Position numbers and translations under genes: made by a program
From: Erodium maritimum
Lineage: Eukaryota; Streptophyta; Magnoliopsida; Geraniales; Geraniaceae
DNA: 64,000 bases
Direction of reading: 5' to 3'
NCBI GenBank assembly: GCA_963921825.1
Contig: OY997592.1
Location: 33,908,252 to 33,972,251, forward strand
Notes under the pieces: generated by a model
Seen by the model: the letters and a program-made list of their open reading frames with translations, nothing else
The model's database searches: none
Told to the model about the DNA's origin: nothing
In this document: in pieces, positions 21,897-33,391 of the stretch
Layout: every line of letters begins with the position of its first letter
Position numbering within the stretch: the first letter of the stretch is position 1

Positions 21897-22427
21897 AAGG
21901 TGTAGCCAAACGGAGAAATCGGACATTGTTAGACAATGGTCCGTTCCACGATTAGTTGGACTGATCTCCCAATCTCTTTCAGGGGTTATGCTCTAGAGAC
22001 GACCGCATTCATAGTGAATCGGGCTTCGACGAATGGTGTGGAAGGGACACCATTTTAAAATGGTATGGGATGATGCCCGTTTTGTCCTTCCTAAAGATTT
22101 GTGGTTGCGAGGCTTATGTGAAACATTTGGTTTTGACTAAGCTCGAACCAAGATCTGAGATATGCACCTTCGTGTGGTATCCCAAAGAAATAAGGGGATA
22201 CTACTTCTACAATCCCAGTGAGAACATGGTGTTCGTCGCATGGGGTAGGGTCTTTATGGAAAAGAAGTTTTGTTTCCAAAGACGTCATTGGGAGGACTGT
22301 GCATCTCGAAGAAATTCAGGATGGTACAGATTTGTCTAAACCAATTGGCAACCCAGTAGAAAGGAGCCAGAGATTGTCGTAGAGTAAGAACCAATTCCTG
22401 TTACAATTCCGGAAGGTCCAAGGCGAT

Positions 22428-23142
22428 TTGAAAGGATCAATCTTCCACCTCCAAGATATGGTATCCGGAGGTGACAATGAAGTCATGGTGGATCACGATG
22501 ATCCAGCCACCTTTCAGGAAGTCGTGGATGGGCCCAACTCCGAGTTATGGCTGGGAGCCATGAGGGAGGAAATGCAATCCATGTCGGACAACCGAGTCTG
22601 GGAACCGGTTGATCCCATCAATGGTGTGAGGACCATCGGATGCAAATGGATCTTCAAGGTGAAGATGGACATGGACGGAAACCCTCTGACCTACAAAGCT
22701 CAATTGGTGGCGAAAGGTTATAGGCACATCCAATGGATTGACTATGAGGAAACCTTCTCCTTAGTGACTATGGTCAAAATCGATCCAAATTCTTCTTGAC
22801 ATAACTGTGTATCATAATTACGAGATATGGAAAGTGGATGTCAAAACCGCTTCCCTAAATGGAAATTTGACTGAGTACGTTTGTATGTCTCTACCCAAAG
22901 GTTTTGAAGATCCGAAGAATAAAGGAAAGATTTATAAGTTGTTGAAATCCATTTATGGATTGAAACGAACTTCTCGGAGTAGGATCCTTCGTTTTGATGA
23001 AGTTGTAATTGGATTTGGCTTAATCAAGAACGAGGATGAATCTTGCGTTTATAAGGCTAGTGGGAGCAAGATTACCTTTCTGGTTCTCATTGAAAACGAC
23101 ATCCCAACCTTGCACGAGACTAAAGCTTGGTTGAGGAAGTGA
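22428..23142 (+). pseudogene. Copia reverse transcriptase remnant
   Basis: Two frames (22428-22799 and 22807-23142) carry the RT: GCKWIFKVKMDMDGN, KAQLVAKGY, VDVKTASLNGNL, YKLLKSIYGLKR. The catalytic YVDD position reads IEND within FLVLIENDIPTL, so the enzyme is dead. A stop and frame change at 22797 separate the halves. Confidence 0.82.
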
Positions 23143-23960
23143 TTTTCAATAAAGGACTTAGGCGATGCTTCTTATATCTTAAGGATTAAGATATGTAGAG
23201 ATCGCACCAAGAGGGTCTTGGATTTAAGTCAGGGAACCTATGTGAACAAGGCATTGAGTAGGTTCTCAATGCTCGATTCAAAGAAAGGACTCTTACCCAC
23301 TAGTCATGGCATTCATCTCAGCAATACTCAGTGTCCTAAGACACCTGATGAGCTGAAAAGGATGATGAGAATCCTATGCGCCTAGGGGCAAGATCGATCA
23401 TATATGCCATGGCATGTATGAGACCAGACGTCTCGTAAGCCTTATGTTGTACCAGTAGACATCATTCTAACCCGGGGGAAAGATAATGCTGAACTAGTCG
23501 TCGAATGATGAGTAGACGCTAGTTTTCCAAGACAAATCCAGATGACTTTAGAAGTCAATGAGGATATGTGTTTACGCTGAATGACAGAGCTTTAGCTGGG
23601 AGGCGTAAAGCAAGATACCATTGCCAAATCTACGACAGAGGCCAAGTACATGGATGCTATAGAGGCAGCTAAGGAGGCTATGTGGATTTGGAAATTCATG
23701 GCAGGGCTGGGTGTAATTAAAACCCATCCAGCCCGGTGAATCCATCTTGCGACAACACAAGGGCCATTGCGCAAGCTAAAAGCCCAAATCGTATAACAAA
23801 TCCAAACATGTATTGCGGCGTATCCACCTCATCAGAGAAATACTGAACTGAGGTGAAGTGAAGATAACCTATATTGCAACAGATGATAACATAGCCAACC
23901 CTTTCACTAAGGCAGTGTCGCTGCCTGAACATGTTAGACATGTAAAGTCGATGGGGACAT
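23143..23960 (+). pseudogene. Copia RT end and RNase H remnant
   Basis: After the stop near 23142 the sequence keeps FSIKDLGDASYILRIKI and a YVNKALSRFSM-like stretch, then a heavily frameshifted RNase H region (23580-23930) recognised from its order and from the tail that leads into the polypurine tract. Not translatable as a protein. Confidence 0.6.
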
Positions 23961-23997
23961 ATTGGAGTTTAGATTGGAACTAGGGCAAGTGGGAGAT

Positions 23998-25684
23998 TGT
24001 TAGTCTTAGTGCCCGTAGTTCAATCCTAAATGTCCAAATGTATATATCATCGTTAGCAATAAAATTAAAGCGGCTTTATATTACTTATATATTAGAGTAA
24101 TATATCGATGTGTGCTCTGATCTATGCCCACCATGCGAATAGAACCATAGATCGATATAGATCACACTCGATGGGTCCCTAGTCAACAAAGCTTCTCTAG
24201 AAGCGACTAGTATGAAAGATGGCTCTTCATGGCTTACGTTCTGTTAGTCATTGGAATGGGATTCCGGAGTCTGATCATAGATATCATGTGGGACATGATA
24301 TTGGACGACCCGCCCTGAATATGTGCCATAGATTAAGTCATGAACATATTCAGTGTCGTAGCTTGTCATGTATCCTTAGACCAAGGAGTCTTTGTGATCG
24401 CTATGTAGTCAACAACTGAGTTTGACCTGAGCCTAACGTTGTCCGTAACAGGGCTTCCATAACGGCCAGGATTGGCTTGGGGACGGGCTACATGAGTGAC
24501 ACGAAAGACGGCTAAGGGATTTATCCCTCATACTGAGGTATGGGAAAGATATCGGTTCTCGGCCGCTTGATCGAGAGTGACTGAAAGAATAGCATGGCCA
24601 TGCACATGATACTGGGTATCATATCTTCAGTCATTTCACATATCAAGGAACATTAATTGAGAATAATAAGGATGACGGCTCTATGCCTTATCTCAATCAG
24701 GATATCGGAGATAAAAGGATAATGACAGGGACGACGGAAAGGTTAGAATCGACAAGGTCGATTCGCTATGCAGTGTCAGGCAATACTAAAGTCTCGTTAG
24801 TTTCCACTTAAATAGGATCAAGTAAAATGGTATTTTACGTTGATCTATTGACATGCATAAACCTAAGGGTCACACCGGAGGATGAAACTCATTGACACAT
24901 TTATGGAGAATGGCCAAAAGGGAGTTTTCTCGGGACATGACCAAAACTGGGTTTTGGGTCATGTGCTTGTAAGTGAATAGGACTTTACGGATCGAGACAA
25001 GGCTTTGAGTCTTGGGATTGATCGCGTCGGATAATGTTGGACATTTCCGGTATGGAAGGCTTGGAGGCGATGAGCGAATCACGGGACCTCGTTGGAAATG
25101 GCTACGGGCCATGTTCCAAGAGGCCCATGAAAGACCCATGCAACCAAGGCCCATGGAACTAATTAATCAAGTCTTGATTAATTAGTACTAAGTAAGCAAG
25201 ACAAGGATTAAGGTGTTAGTGATTCACCACCTAACCCAATCTTGTCTTGCCATACTTTGTCCTATTTACACCTTACTTGACACCATACTTGTCCCATGCC
25301 TTTAGTTGGAAAAGTATGGGTTTTGTTATGTTTAAGTCATCTTTTTTCAACATAACAAACACAAGACAAGAATAGGAAACACATTTTCTCTCCCTCTTCC
25401 ATGACCATTTCGGGTTTGGCTAGTTTCCACCTCCATTTTTTTGTTCTTGAGTCCTCAAAGAGAAGAACTACGTGGCTTTGATTCCCATGTGGATACGTAG
25501 GCGTCTTAGAGACTCAAGTCAATCATTCGTTAACCGGTGTTCTTGTTTTGGTAAGAGATAGTGCTGAATTTTTCTCTTGTGAATCCATTCTTTGTTAGTT
25601 GTTTCATGGTTTAATCGTCTCTTGGTTTTCATTGATTTTCCGCTGCGAGTTGGTTCATATCCAACCCTAACTCGAGACCCAACA
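23998..25684 (+). mobile_element. Copia 3' LTR (1687 bp)
   Basis: Begins TGTTAGTCTTAGTGCCC right after GCAAGTGGGAGAT and ends GAGACCCAACA. The solo LTR at 39218-40905 is nearly identical along its length (by eye only a few tens of differences), so this copia family was active recently relative to the gypsy copies it landed in. Confidence 0.9.
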
Positions 25685-26760
25685 GTAACTACGTGATGTA
25701 AAAAATGAGATTTTATGATGAAAGGGAGAAAAGTTTTAAAATTGGTTGGCCCGGTGGGCGTGCGTTTTAAAATTGGTTGGCCCTGTGGGCGTGTTTTAAA
25801 TTGGTTGGCCCTGTGGGCGTGTTTTAAATTTTTTGGCCCGGTGGGCGTGTTTTAAATTTGTTGGACCGGTGGGCGTGTTTTGAATTTGGTTGGCCTTGTG
25901 GGCTTGTGATTGAGGTTGGGTGATTGGGATTTGTCGGTGAATTGTTGTGCGTGTGGTCGACAAATTGTGATTGAGCGTGTGTGGCCCTTAAGGCTGATTT
26001 TGGGGTTGAAAAGAGGTAAAAGGATCGAGTCTGAAACGAATTTGGAAAACAGGCTTGCGCGAGCGTCACAGACTTTGTCTTGGATCCATGATTCTGGCCT
26101 TGTTCCACCGTCTTGATTGTGCAGTTTGTGTGTTGTTTTTGCGTGGCTGTGTTCATGTTGGTGTTGGTTGTAGAGGTCGTAAGTTCAGTGTTAAAGGGTG
26201 AGGTCTTGGGTTCGAGACTCATCAATAACCTACGGTAGTGATACAGCGCCTCGGTGTGAGAGTTTCACCACGGAGAGGGGTTAGGGTTGATGCGTTGCGG
26301 CTCCATACGAACTAGGTTTCCCCTATGTGAACGGGTGTTCGAGGTTTCCCTCACGTGAACAGGTGGTTTGAGGTTTCCTTCACGTGAGTGGGTTATTTGA
26401 GGTTTCCCTCGCGTGAACGGGTGGTTTGAGGTTTCCTTCACGTGAGTGGGTTATTTGAGGTTTTCCCTACGAGATCGCGTAATTAGGATGTTGAGGTTGT
26501 GAGCAATAGTGGCTTGCGGAGTTGAGAATGTGATCCCCATTCGAGGTTTCCCTTACGTGAGCGAGTATTTGAGGTATTGATAGCGTGAGCAGTGTGACGT
26601 TTTGGTATCAGGTTTTGAGGTTGTGGCTTACCCTGGTTATATTGGTAAGTCATTAGTGCTTTACTAGTATGCCATAATCGAACGGGTGCCCGTGGAGGTG
26701 AGCAGAACGCTCATCCCCTTTACTACCTTTCCCGCAGGGGACGAGTAGCGAATACTGGTT
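25685..26760 (+). repeat. LTR-like repeat segment between copia and gypsy pol
   Basis: Where gag would be expected there are two non-coding arrays: about six units of TTTTAAATTGGTTGGCC then CGGTGGGCGTG (25735-25910), and about five units of GAGGTTTCCCTCACGTGAAC (26335-26560). At 26670-26750 the sequence resembles the last part of the family-L LTR, with a TATGCCATAATCG block, the loose palindrome at 26697-26716 and a CCTTTCCCGCAG acceptor-like site, and then enters the protease region. It may be the end of a diverged LTR fused to pol. Confidence 0.55.
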
Positions 26761-26763
26761 TGG

Positions 26764-27230
26764 TTGCGGAAAGTTATAAGTAAATGCATAGAGGATCGTG
26801 TGAGGGTTGTGCTATACCTTATCGGTGTGACTAATGGAGTGGTTGTTCGGTCTCAGATTTGGGCGTCTTTTTTATCGGATACCGGGGCGTCACACTCGTT
26901 TGCTTCGTCGAGTTGTTCTGAGATGTTGAGGCTAAGTTTAGAGCCGTTGAGTCCACCCCTGCGTCTGGACACGCCGGTGGGTGGTGATGTGGTGTTACTA
27001 GAGTATGTCGTGCCTGCGGAGTTAAGAGAAGCGAAATAATACAAGAGGTTCGAGAGAGGGCTCAAGAGCCCTGATGCTGGATCGAGTCCTCACCCCGGGG
27101 ATTCGGGTATGTTCGGAGTTGGTGGGCACGACGGTGGTAGTGGAGCGAGGTCTTAGAGAGACTGCGAGGGTCCGTGAGGTTCGGCAGCGACTAAGCTTGT
27201 GCGTGTATCCGTGGGAAGGATACTTACGAA
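26764..27230 (+). pseudogene. Gypsy aspartic protease remnant
   Basis: The frame 26764-27039 contains SDTGASHSF at about 26878, the active-site signature of retropepsins, followed by a PLRLDTPVGGDVV block typical of plant gypsy protease-RT linkers. It ends at a stop after LREAK. In intact relatives the protease continues without interruption to RT. Confidence 0.8.
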
Positions 27231-28290
27231 ATGACAGTCTTTGACGTTATCCTGAGAATGGATTGGCTGGCGAAGTACCGAGCCAATATCGACTGTTACA
27301 GGCGACGCGTGACGGTGTCAACAGGCAACATGAAAGTTTCGTGTATTCTGGGTAGTAAGAGTGGGGTTCTCCTGTCGGCTTTGTCCGCAGTGGAGGAAGT
27401 ATCGACCGTGCAGAGCCGAGAGTTACCGCGAGTGGTATGCGAGTTCCCCGAGGTCTTTCCTGAGGAGTTGAGCGGGTTGCCACCAGTTCGGGAGGTGGAG
27501 TTCGGGATTGACCTGGTGCCGGGGACGGCAGCGATATCGATGACGCCTTACAGGTTCGCGCCAGCAGAGTTGACCGAGTTGTAACGTCACCTCGAGGAGC
27601 TTCGGGAGAAGGAGTTTATCCGTCCGAGCACATCGCCGTGGGGAGCGCCAGCACTCTTCGTGAAGAAGAAGAGTGGAGAGCTTGGGATGTGTATAGACTA
27701 CCGGAAGCTGAACCGGGTTACGGTGAAGAACCGATACCTGATGCCGAGGATCGATGACTTGTTCGACCAGTTGAGAGGGTCGACATGCTTCTCGAAGATC
27801 GATCTGCGATTCGGATATTACCAGATGCGAGTCCGAGAGGGGGACGTCGCAAAGACTGCATTTCGGACACGCTATGGGCATTACGAGTTCTAGGTGATGC
27901 CATTTGGACTGACGAACGCACCTGCAGCGTTCATGGATCGGACGAACAGTATATTCCGGCCGTTATTAGATAAATCTGTGGTGGTGTTTGTAGACGACAT
28001 CTTGACCTACTCGCAGAACGAGGCTGCGCATGAGGAGCATCTGAGGGCTGTTCTGACCCTGTTGCGCACACATCAGCTATACGCTAACCTGGAGAAGTGC
28101 GAGTTTTGGCTCGCTGAGGTGAGATTCCTCGGTCACATTGTGTCCCGTGACGGTATATTGGTCGATCCGGCGAAGATCGACGCAGTTTCGAAGTGGGCGC
28201 GGCCCACGAGCGTATTTGAGATCCGCAGCTTTTGGGGTTGGCAGGCTATTATCGGCGGTTCGTCCAAAACTTTGCGCGTCTAGCCGCGCA
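27231..28290 (+). pseudogene. Gypsy reverse transcriptase remnant
   Basis: Blocks in order: GMDWL-like start (RMDWLAKY), EFPEVFPEELSGLPPVREVE, PYRFAPAEL; then [19 protein letters not shown] (27660-27716), [33 protein letters not shown], and the catalytic FVDDIL at 27987. In-frame stops lie at 27582-27584 (TAA) and 27891-27893 (TAG). A one-base insertion near 28230 shifts the frame in the [13 protein letters not shown] region. The catalytic aspartates remain, but the polyprotein cannot be made whole. Confidence 0.88.
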
Positions 28291-28760
28291 TATGACTCTT
28301 TTGACGCGCAAGGGAGTCGGGTTTGTGTGGACTGATGATTGTGAACGTGCGTTCACGGAGCTGAAGGCTCGTCAGACTACCGCTCCAGTGTTGATAGTGC
28401 CAGAGCGCGGGATCGGGTATGAGGTCTATTGTGACGCGTCTGGGGAAGGACGGGGCTGTGTACTGATGCAGTCGGGTAGAGTTGTTGCTTATGGTTCCAG
28501 GCAGTTGAAGACACACGAGCGCAACTATCCTACCCATGACTTGGAATTAGCAGCAGTCGTGTTCGCGTTGAAGGGCTGGAGGTATTATATGTGTGGCGAG
28601 CTAGGTGTTCTCGGATCACAAGAGCCTCAAGTACATCTTTTCCCAACGAGACCTGAACATGCGCCAGCGGCGATGGATGGAACTACTTGAGGAGTACGAC
28701 TTTGAGCTACACTACCATCCGGGTTAGGCGAACGTGGTCGCCGACGCCCTGAGTAGGAAG
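28232..28760 (+). pseudogene. Gypsy RNase H remnant
   Basis: Continues in the shifted frame with [42 protein letters not shown] (containing a conserved RNase H aspartate), [20 protein letters not shown] and [16 protein letters not shown]. After a small frame change the sequence reads ELHYHPG, a stop codon near 28726, then ANVVADALSRK, the conserved end of RNase H in gypsy elements. Confidence 0.85.
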
Positions 28761-29940
28761 TCGGTCCCGAGTCTTGCTAGCCTATCAGTCCGAGAGTGGG
28801 ACATGATGGGGGAACTGGGCACGTTTGGGCTTGAGCTAGAGGAGGTTACTGGTGGTGTGGCCATGTGCTTCTTGGTGGCTCAGCCCACCCTGCTTGGCCG
28901 GGGGATAGAGGCACAGTTGGTGGATGTCGAGACGACAGAGATCCGGGAGAGAGCTGTCGGCGGTGTTGACGCCGAGGGCTGGGATAATCGTGCTAATTGG
29001 GAGTTACGGTATCGCGGAGGTTTGTTCGTACCGCGTAACGGTGGAGGCGACGAGCTGCGAGAGTCGCATCATTCGCGTCTGACAGTGCACGTGGGTAGCA
29101 CTAAGAGGAGCGCGACATCAGGCGGCATATCTAGTGGAGCGGGATGCGAAGAGTGGTTGCGGAGTTAGTATCGCGGTGCCTCACATGTTAGCAGGTGAGA
29201 GCCGAACAACAGCGTCCCGCTGGATTATTGCAACCACTGCGGGTTGCACAGTGGAAATGGGGGGCACGTCACGATGGATTTCGTGAGCGGTTAGCCGAGC
29301 TCGCCTACAACAACAGCTTTCAGGCCAGTATCAGGATGGCACCGTTCAGAGCGTTGTATGGTAGGCCGAGTCGGTCGCCCGTGTGCGGGGCAGAAGTGAG
29401 GAATAAGAGTTTACTGGGTCTAGAACTGGTCCGAGAGACAGCTGAGTCGGTCGTGCCGAAGCGTGAGCGGTTGAAGACCGCGCAGAGTCGGTAGGAGCTA
29501 TGCTGACAGACGGCGCCGACCTCTCGAGTCAGCAGTCGGTGACCATGTATCCTTGGAGGTTAGTCCGAAAGGTGGACTGGTGTGTTTCAACCGCGGCGGA
29601 GTCAGGTTAGCCCCGCGGTGTATCGGGCCTTTCAAGGTCTTGAGTAGAGTGGGAGCAGTTTCATACCGACTTGCACTGCCACCGCAGCTTGGGAATATCC
29701 ACGTTTCCCAGTTGCGGAAGTATATGCGGACCCCTCGCACGTCATTAAGTAGGCAGACGTCGAGGTAACGGGTGATGTCTCGTATAAGGAGAAACTGGTT
29801 TGGGAAATGGATCCACGGGAGCAGGTCCAACGCGGAAAGGTTATCCGCTTAGAACGGGTGCAGTGGCGGCACCACGAGGCCGAGTCGACTTGGGAGCGCG
29901 AGGACGAGGTTCGTGCGAAGTACCCCGATATGTTTGACTC
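28761..29940 (+). pseudogene. Gypsy integrase remnant, catalytic core deleted
   Basis: A degenerate zinc-binding region (about 29030-29190), then QQRPAGLLQPLRVAQWKW and HVTMDFVS-like residues. The sequence then jumps at about 29283 to RLAELAYNNSFQASIRMAPF, which lies after the DDE core in intact relatives, so most of the catalytic core is missing. The C-terminal GPFKVLSRVGAVSYRLALPP and NIHVSQLRKYM segment (29600-29740) and the WEMDPREQV tail (to about 29940) follow. The tail matches the remnant at 2753-3004. Confidence 0.8.
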
Positions 29941-30455
29941 CTGAGGTAAGTTTGTTTTAAATTTCGCGGACGAAATTCCTTTAAGTGGGGTAGATTGTAA
30001 GAACCACTACCGGTCAACGCTAGTCAAATCGGCGAAAAACGGGAAAATTTAAAATTTTGGGACAGACACCTAAATGAACCTAAATTTGACCCGAGGGTCA
30101 TATCGGACTTGAGTTGATCCCGATATCGACCAACGTGAGTTCTGGGGGACTCAGTGAAACTTTTTGACCAATTTAGGAAAGGTTGACTTTTTGCTGGAAA
30201 AGTCAACCGAGCGACGTTTTGGTCCGTTCAAGGCCCGTTTTGGATTCAAAAAGCTTAGCCGTCGTTACAGCGGTCTTAGTTGAGCTGTTTCCTTGTAGCG
30301 CGTGAAATTTCATAATTTCTTGGAAAATGGGCCCGTTCGGGGCCCGAGACGGCCGAATTTCGCGAATCTGACTGAAAAATATCTAGGAAGATATTTTTCT
30401 AAAAGGGTGGGACCCACTTGACACTTGTCACACTTTTGGTGGTTGGTTTTTAAAA

Positions 30456-30860
30456 GGGATAATTGTCAAAACATGCACTTATTTTTCGTCCACAAATGAA
30501 ATAGTGCACAATGTTTTGTCCACGTCGTCTGGCTACCCTTATAAATCGTCCACGCACTTCTGTTAGAAAAGTGTAACAACATAACCTGAATTGTCAATTT
30601 TTCCCTTTTGGTTTGAAATTCAAAAATAAGAATTTCGTCCAAAAAAATGAGTGGCTGAGGATTGTTAGGGCAATTTCGTCCAAAAAAAATTCAGACACAA
30701 GCACATGATAGCACGTGAGGCTACAGATTCGAATATTCTGTTAATTTTACTGACAGAAGTGTGTGGACGATTCATAAGGGTAGCCAAACGACGTGGACGA
30801 AACAGTGTGCACTATTTCGTTTGTGCACGAAACATAAGTGCATGTTTTGACAATTATCCC
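30456..30860. mobile_element. Mutator-like MITE (GGGATAATTGTCAAAACATG)
   Basis: A 405-bp inverted-repeat element with termini GGGATAATTGTCAAAACATG and its reverse complement. Flanks TTTTTAAAA and TTTTTTAAA are a 9-bp TSD with one change. The 5' LTR of the same gypsy element lacks it, giving an empty-site comparison and showing insertion after the gypsy integrated. Related to the element at 63070-63433. Confidence 0.88.
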
Positions 30861-32109
30861 TTTTTTAAATCTAGAAAAAGAAAGAGAATGGTAGTTTTGT
30901 AATTAAGAGGTTGGTTGTGTTTTTAAAACAAAATAAAAGAGAATGTGAAGAGAGGTCTCGGCCAAAAGAAAAAGGAGAGAGAGTTAGAAAGAGAAAGAAG
31001 AGAGAGACGGAGAAGAGAGAAAGTAAGGAAAAAGGGTGAGTTTTTGGTGATTTCCCTACGAACCGACCGACCGATCAACTCAACGACTGCTGATTCGAAC
31101 TCCCTCGTCATTCCCTACGGTGAGAACTCGTTCTTTTCTCGTTTTGGAACGTTTGAATTTTAGGGTTTGAGTTTAAATGGGTTGATTAAGGTTGGGTTAA
31201 AGATTGGAGTTCGTTAGGAACGTTTTGGGGCGAAAAGGAACGTTTTCCATTGTGGCCGTGTGGGGCCCACTTGCCCGGGCCTCGGGTTTTTCGTGTTTGG
31301 GTGGTTTTGGACGATCCCCGAATCGATATTTCACACCCAGAACGAATTGTGCAATTAAATTGTGAAAATTGGAATTATCGGGTTTAGAAACTTTAAACGC
31401 GAATTAAATCGCTCGGGAGTCGGAAATTGATTCCGTCGATTTCATTGGAACCCTTGAATTATTCTAAGATCGTAGAAACGAAAACGGGAATTTTCGGAGC
31501 CCCGGAAGGGCGTTTTCCGATCCCTGACAGATTCGCCAAGCTGGGCGAATCGGGCTTTTCCGGGCCCATTATTGACAATGTCGAGTAATTGGGAAGTTTG
31601 GGAGTGATCGACATTGTCGGGGTTGCAATTGGGCGTCAAGTTTATTAAAATTCAGCTTTGCCTGCAACCTTAAAAAGTGTTTTAATTGTGTTCTGATTAG
31701 ATCGTGCCGACGACCGAGGAAAGGGGAAGCTAGGCGAGTGATCGCGAGCACGCCGGAGCTTGGGCGTAGACTTTTGTGGAAACCTTACGAGGTAGGGAAA
31801 AGTAGCCGGATCTCGGCCTTGACTAGGGAAAGTTAACAGTAGAAATGCATGTGACACCTAGTGGTGTCGTAGGATGAGTAAGTTTACTGATCATGTGACA
31901 CCTAGTGGTGCCATGTGTGCCTTTGGGGTGTTGAACCCGTATGTTACTGTTTGTTTGTGTTTGTGGGTGGCCATGAGTGCCCGTGGGGAGTTGAGCCCGT
32001 ATTTGGTTGACTGACGTGCCGAGTGGTAGTTAGTCGTGTTGTCGTATTCTTTTCCTTTCCTTTGCGGGGATTGTGTGTCATTTGGTTGCGATTGTGATTG
32101 TTCTGGTGG

Positions 32110-32710
32110 TACTGTTGAGCTGTGCTCGAGGGGTGTGTCGTACTCTCCGGTGTGCGGTCGGTAAAGAGCAGAGGGATGTGTTCCCCGTAGGTGAGTAGCA
32201 CCTTCCGGCGCGTGATCGGTAAAATGCTAAGGTTAGAGTTGTGCCCGAGAGGTGTGTCGTACTCTCCGGTGCGCGGTCGGTAAAGAGCAGAGGGATGTGT
32301 TTCCCGTAGGTGAGTAGCACCTTCCGGCGCGTGATCTGTAAAGTGCTAAGGTTAGAGCTGTGCCCGAGGGATGTGTCGTACTCTCCGGTGCGCGGTCGGT
32401 AAAGAGCAGAGGGATGTGTTCCCCGTAGGTGAGTATCACCTTCCGGCGCGTGATCGGTAAAGTGCTAAGGTTAGAGCTGTGCCCGAGGGGTGTGTCGTAC
32501 TCTCCAATGCGTGGTTGGTAAAGAGCAGAGGGATGTGTTCCCCGTAGGTGAGTAGCACCTTCCGGCGCGTGATTGGTAAAGTGCTGAGTCTGGAGTTATG
32601 CCCGAGGTGTGTGTCGTACCCTCCGGTGCGCGGTCGGTAAAGAGCAGAGGGCTGTGGGCCCCATCAGGTGAGTAGCACCTTCCGGCGCGTGGTCGGTAAA
32701 GTGCTGAGGC
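32110..32710 (+). repeat. 119-bp dimeric tandem repeat, five units
   Basis: Same unit as at 18855-19575 but one fewer, with the same terminal variant (GCTGTGGGCCCCATCAGG) in the last unit of both LTRs. The ends of the array are therefore ancestral, and the change occurred in the interior. Confidence 0.85.
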
Positions 32711-33391
32711 GTGTGGTTGTGGTTTGCGTGATTTTGATCACTTCTGTGTTGTGTTCTTTGAGGTCGTCATTACGGTGTCGGGTCTACATTACGTGTACGG
32801 GTGTTTAGTTTGGTTGGAGAAAGTAACCGTTTTCGTGTGACAGTCGGGTTGTTTGAGTTTGGGGATAGTAGTCCCCGGTGTTTTGTTTGTTGTTGGTGTT
32901 TCCGGTATTTCTGTTAGTATGCCGTAGTCAGTCTGGTATCCGTGGTGGTGAGCGAACGCTCACCCCTAGTTGCTTTTCCTACAGGTACTGGTCGCGAGGC
33001 GGACTAGGGGAACTCTCGAAGCTTGAAGAGCTGGGAGCGGGAGTCCGGGTTTCTTTTTGGGAGTTTAGCGACGTACGCTTTGGTTGTTTTTGTCCGCTTG
33101 TTTTGGACGTACTTTCAGTTGTAAAATATTGTTTTTTATTAACTCAAAGTGGAATTTTTAAGCGGTTTATTAAAGTATGTGAAAATTGTTTTATTGTTTC
33201 ACTGTTCGCGTTTGGAGTTCGGTTCTACCGAATTCGGGGCGTGACACTGACTCAACATAATCAGCGAACAGAGGATTTTTTTCCAGTATATGGTGTATAT
33301 TGATCTGATTGATTGTTGCTTGCTTTGTTTGTTTTTATTGGCACGATTCTGTAACAAAAACTTCTCCTCACTGGTTGAACTCTTTGAGCAG

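Larger units (their letters stand above)
20008..25684 (+). mobile_element. Copia element lacking its 5' LTR
   Basis: A leader (20008-20476) precedes gag, protease, integrase, RT and RNase H remnants (20477-23960), a polypurine tract (about 23987-23997) and one complete LTR (23998-25684). The domain order with integrase before RT identifies Ty1/copia. The 5' LTR and primer binding site are missing. Together with the missing end of the gypsy 5' LTR and gag, this fits one deletion that started in the gypsy LTR and ended in the copia leader. Confidence 0.85.
16709..33246 (+). mobile_element. Family-L gypsy element, two LTRs, with nested copia
   Basis: Starts TGTAAGAACC at 16709 and ends CGTGACA at 33246. 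Flanks are TTGAC (16704-16708) and CTGAC (33247-33251), a 5-bp TSD with one substitution. Order: 5' LTR (16709-20007, end missing), nested copia (20008-25684), LTR-like segment (25685-26760), decayed protease-RT-RNase H-integrase (26764-29940), polypurine tract, 3' LTR (29996-33246). The end of the 5' LTR, the primer binding site and all of gag are absent. Confidence 0.88.
29996..33246 (+). mobile_element. 3' LTR of the 16.7-33.2 kb gypsy element
   Basis: Starts TGTAAGAACC after the tract TTTAAGTGGGGTAGA (about 29980-29994) and ends GGGGCGTGACA. Matches the 5' LTR except for a MITE insertion (30456-30860), loss of most GGCCATGAG units, and five instead of six 119-bp units. Donor-like CCCTACG|GTGAG lies near 31120, acceptor-like GATTAG near 31700, palindrome at 32947-32964. 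Confidence 0.9.

Noticed and set aside
33247..33251. Perfect TSD for the 16.5 kb gypsy element
   Set aside because: The flanks are TTGAC and CTGAC, so one mismatch must be admitted; it is reported as imperfect.
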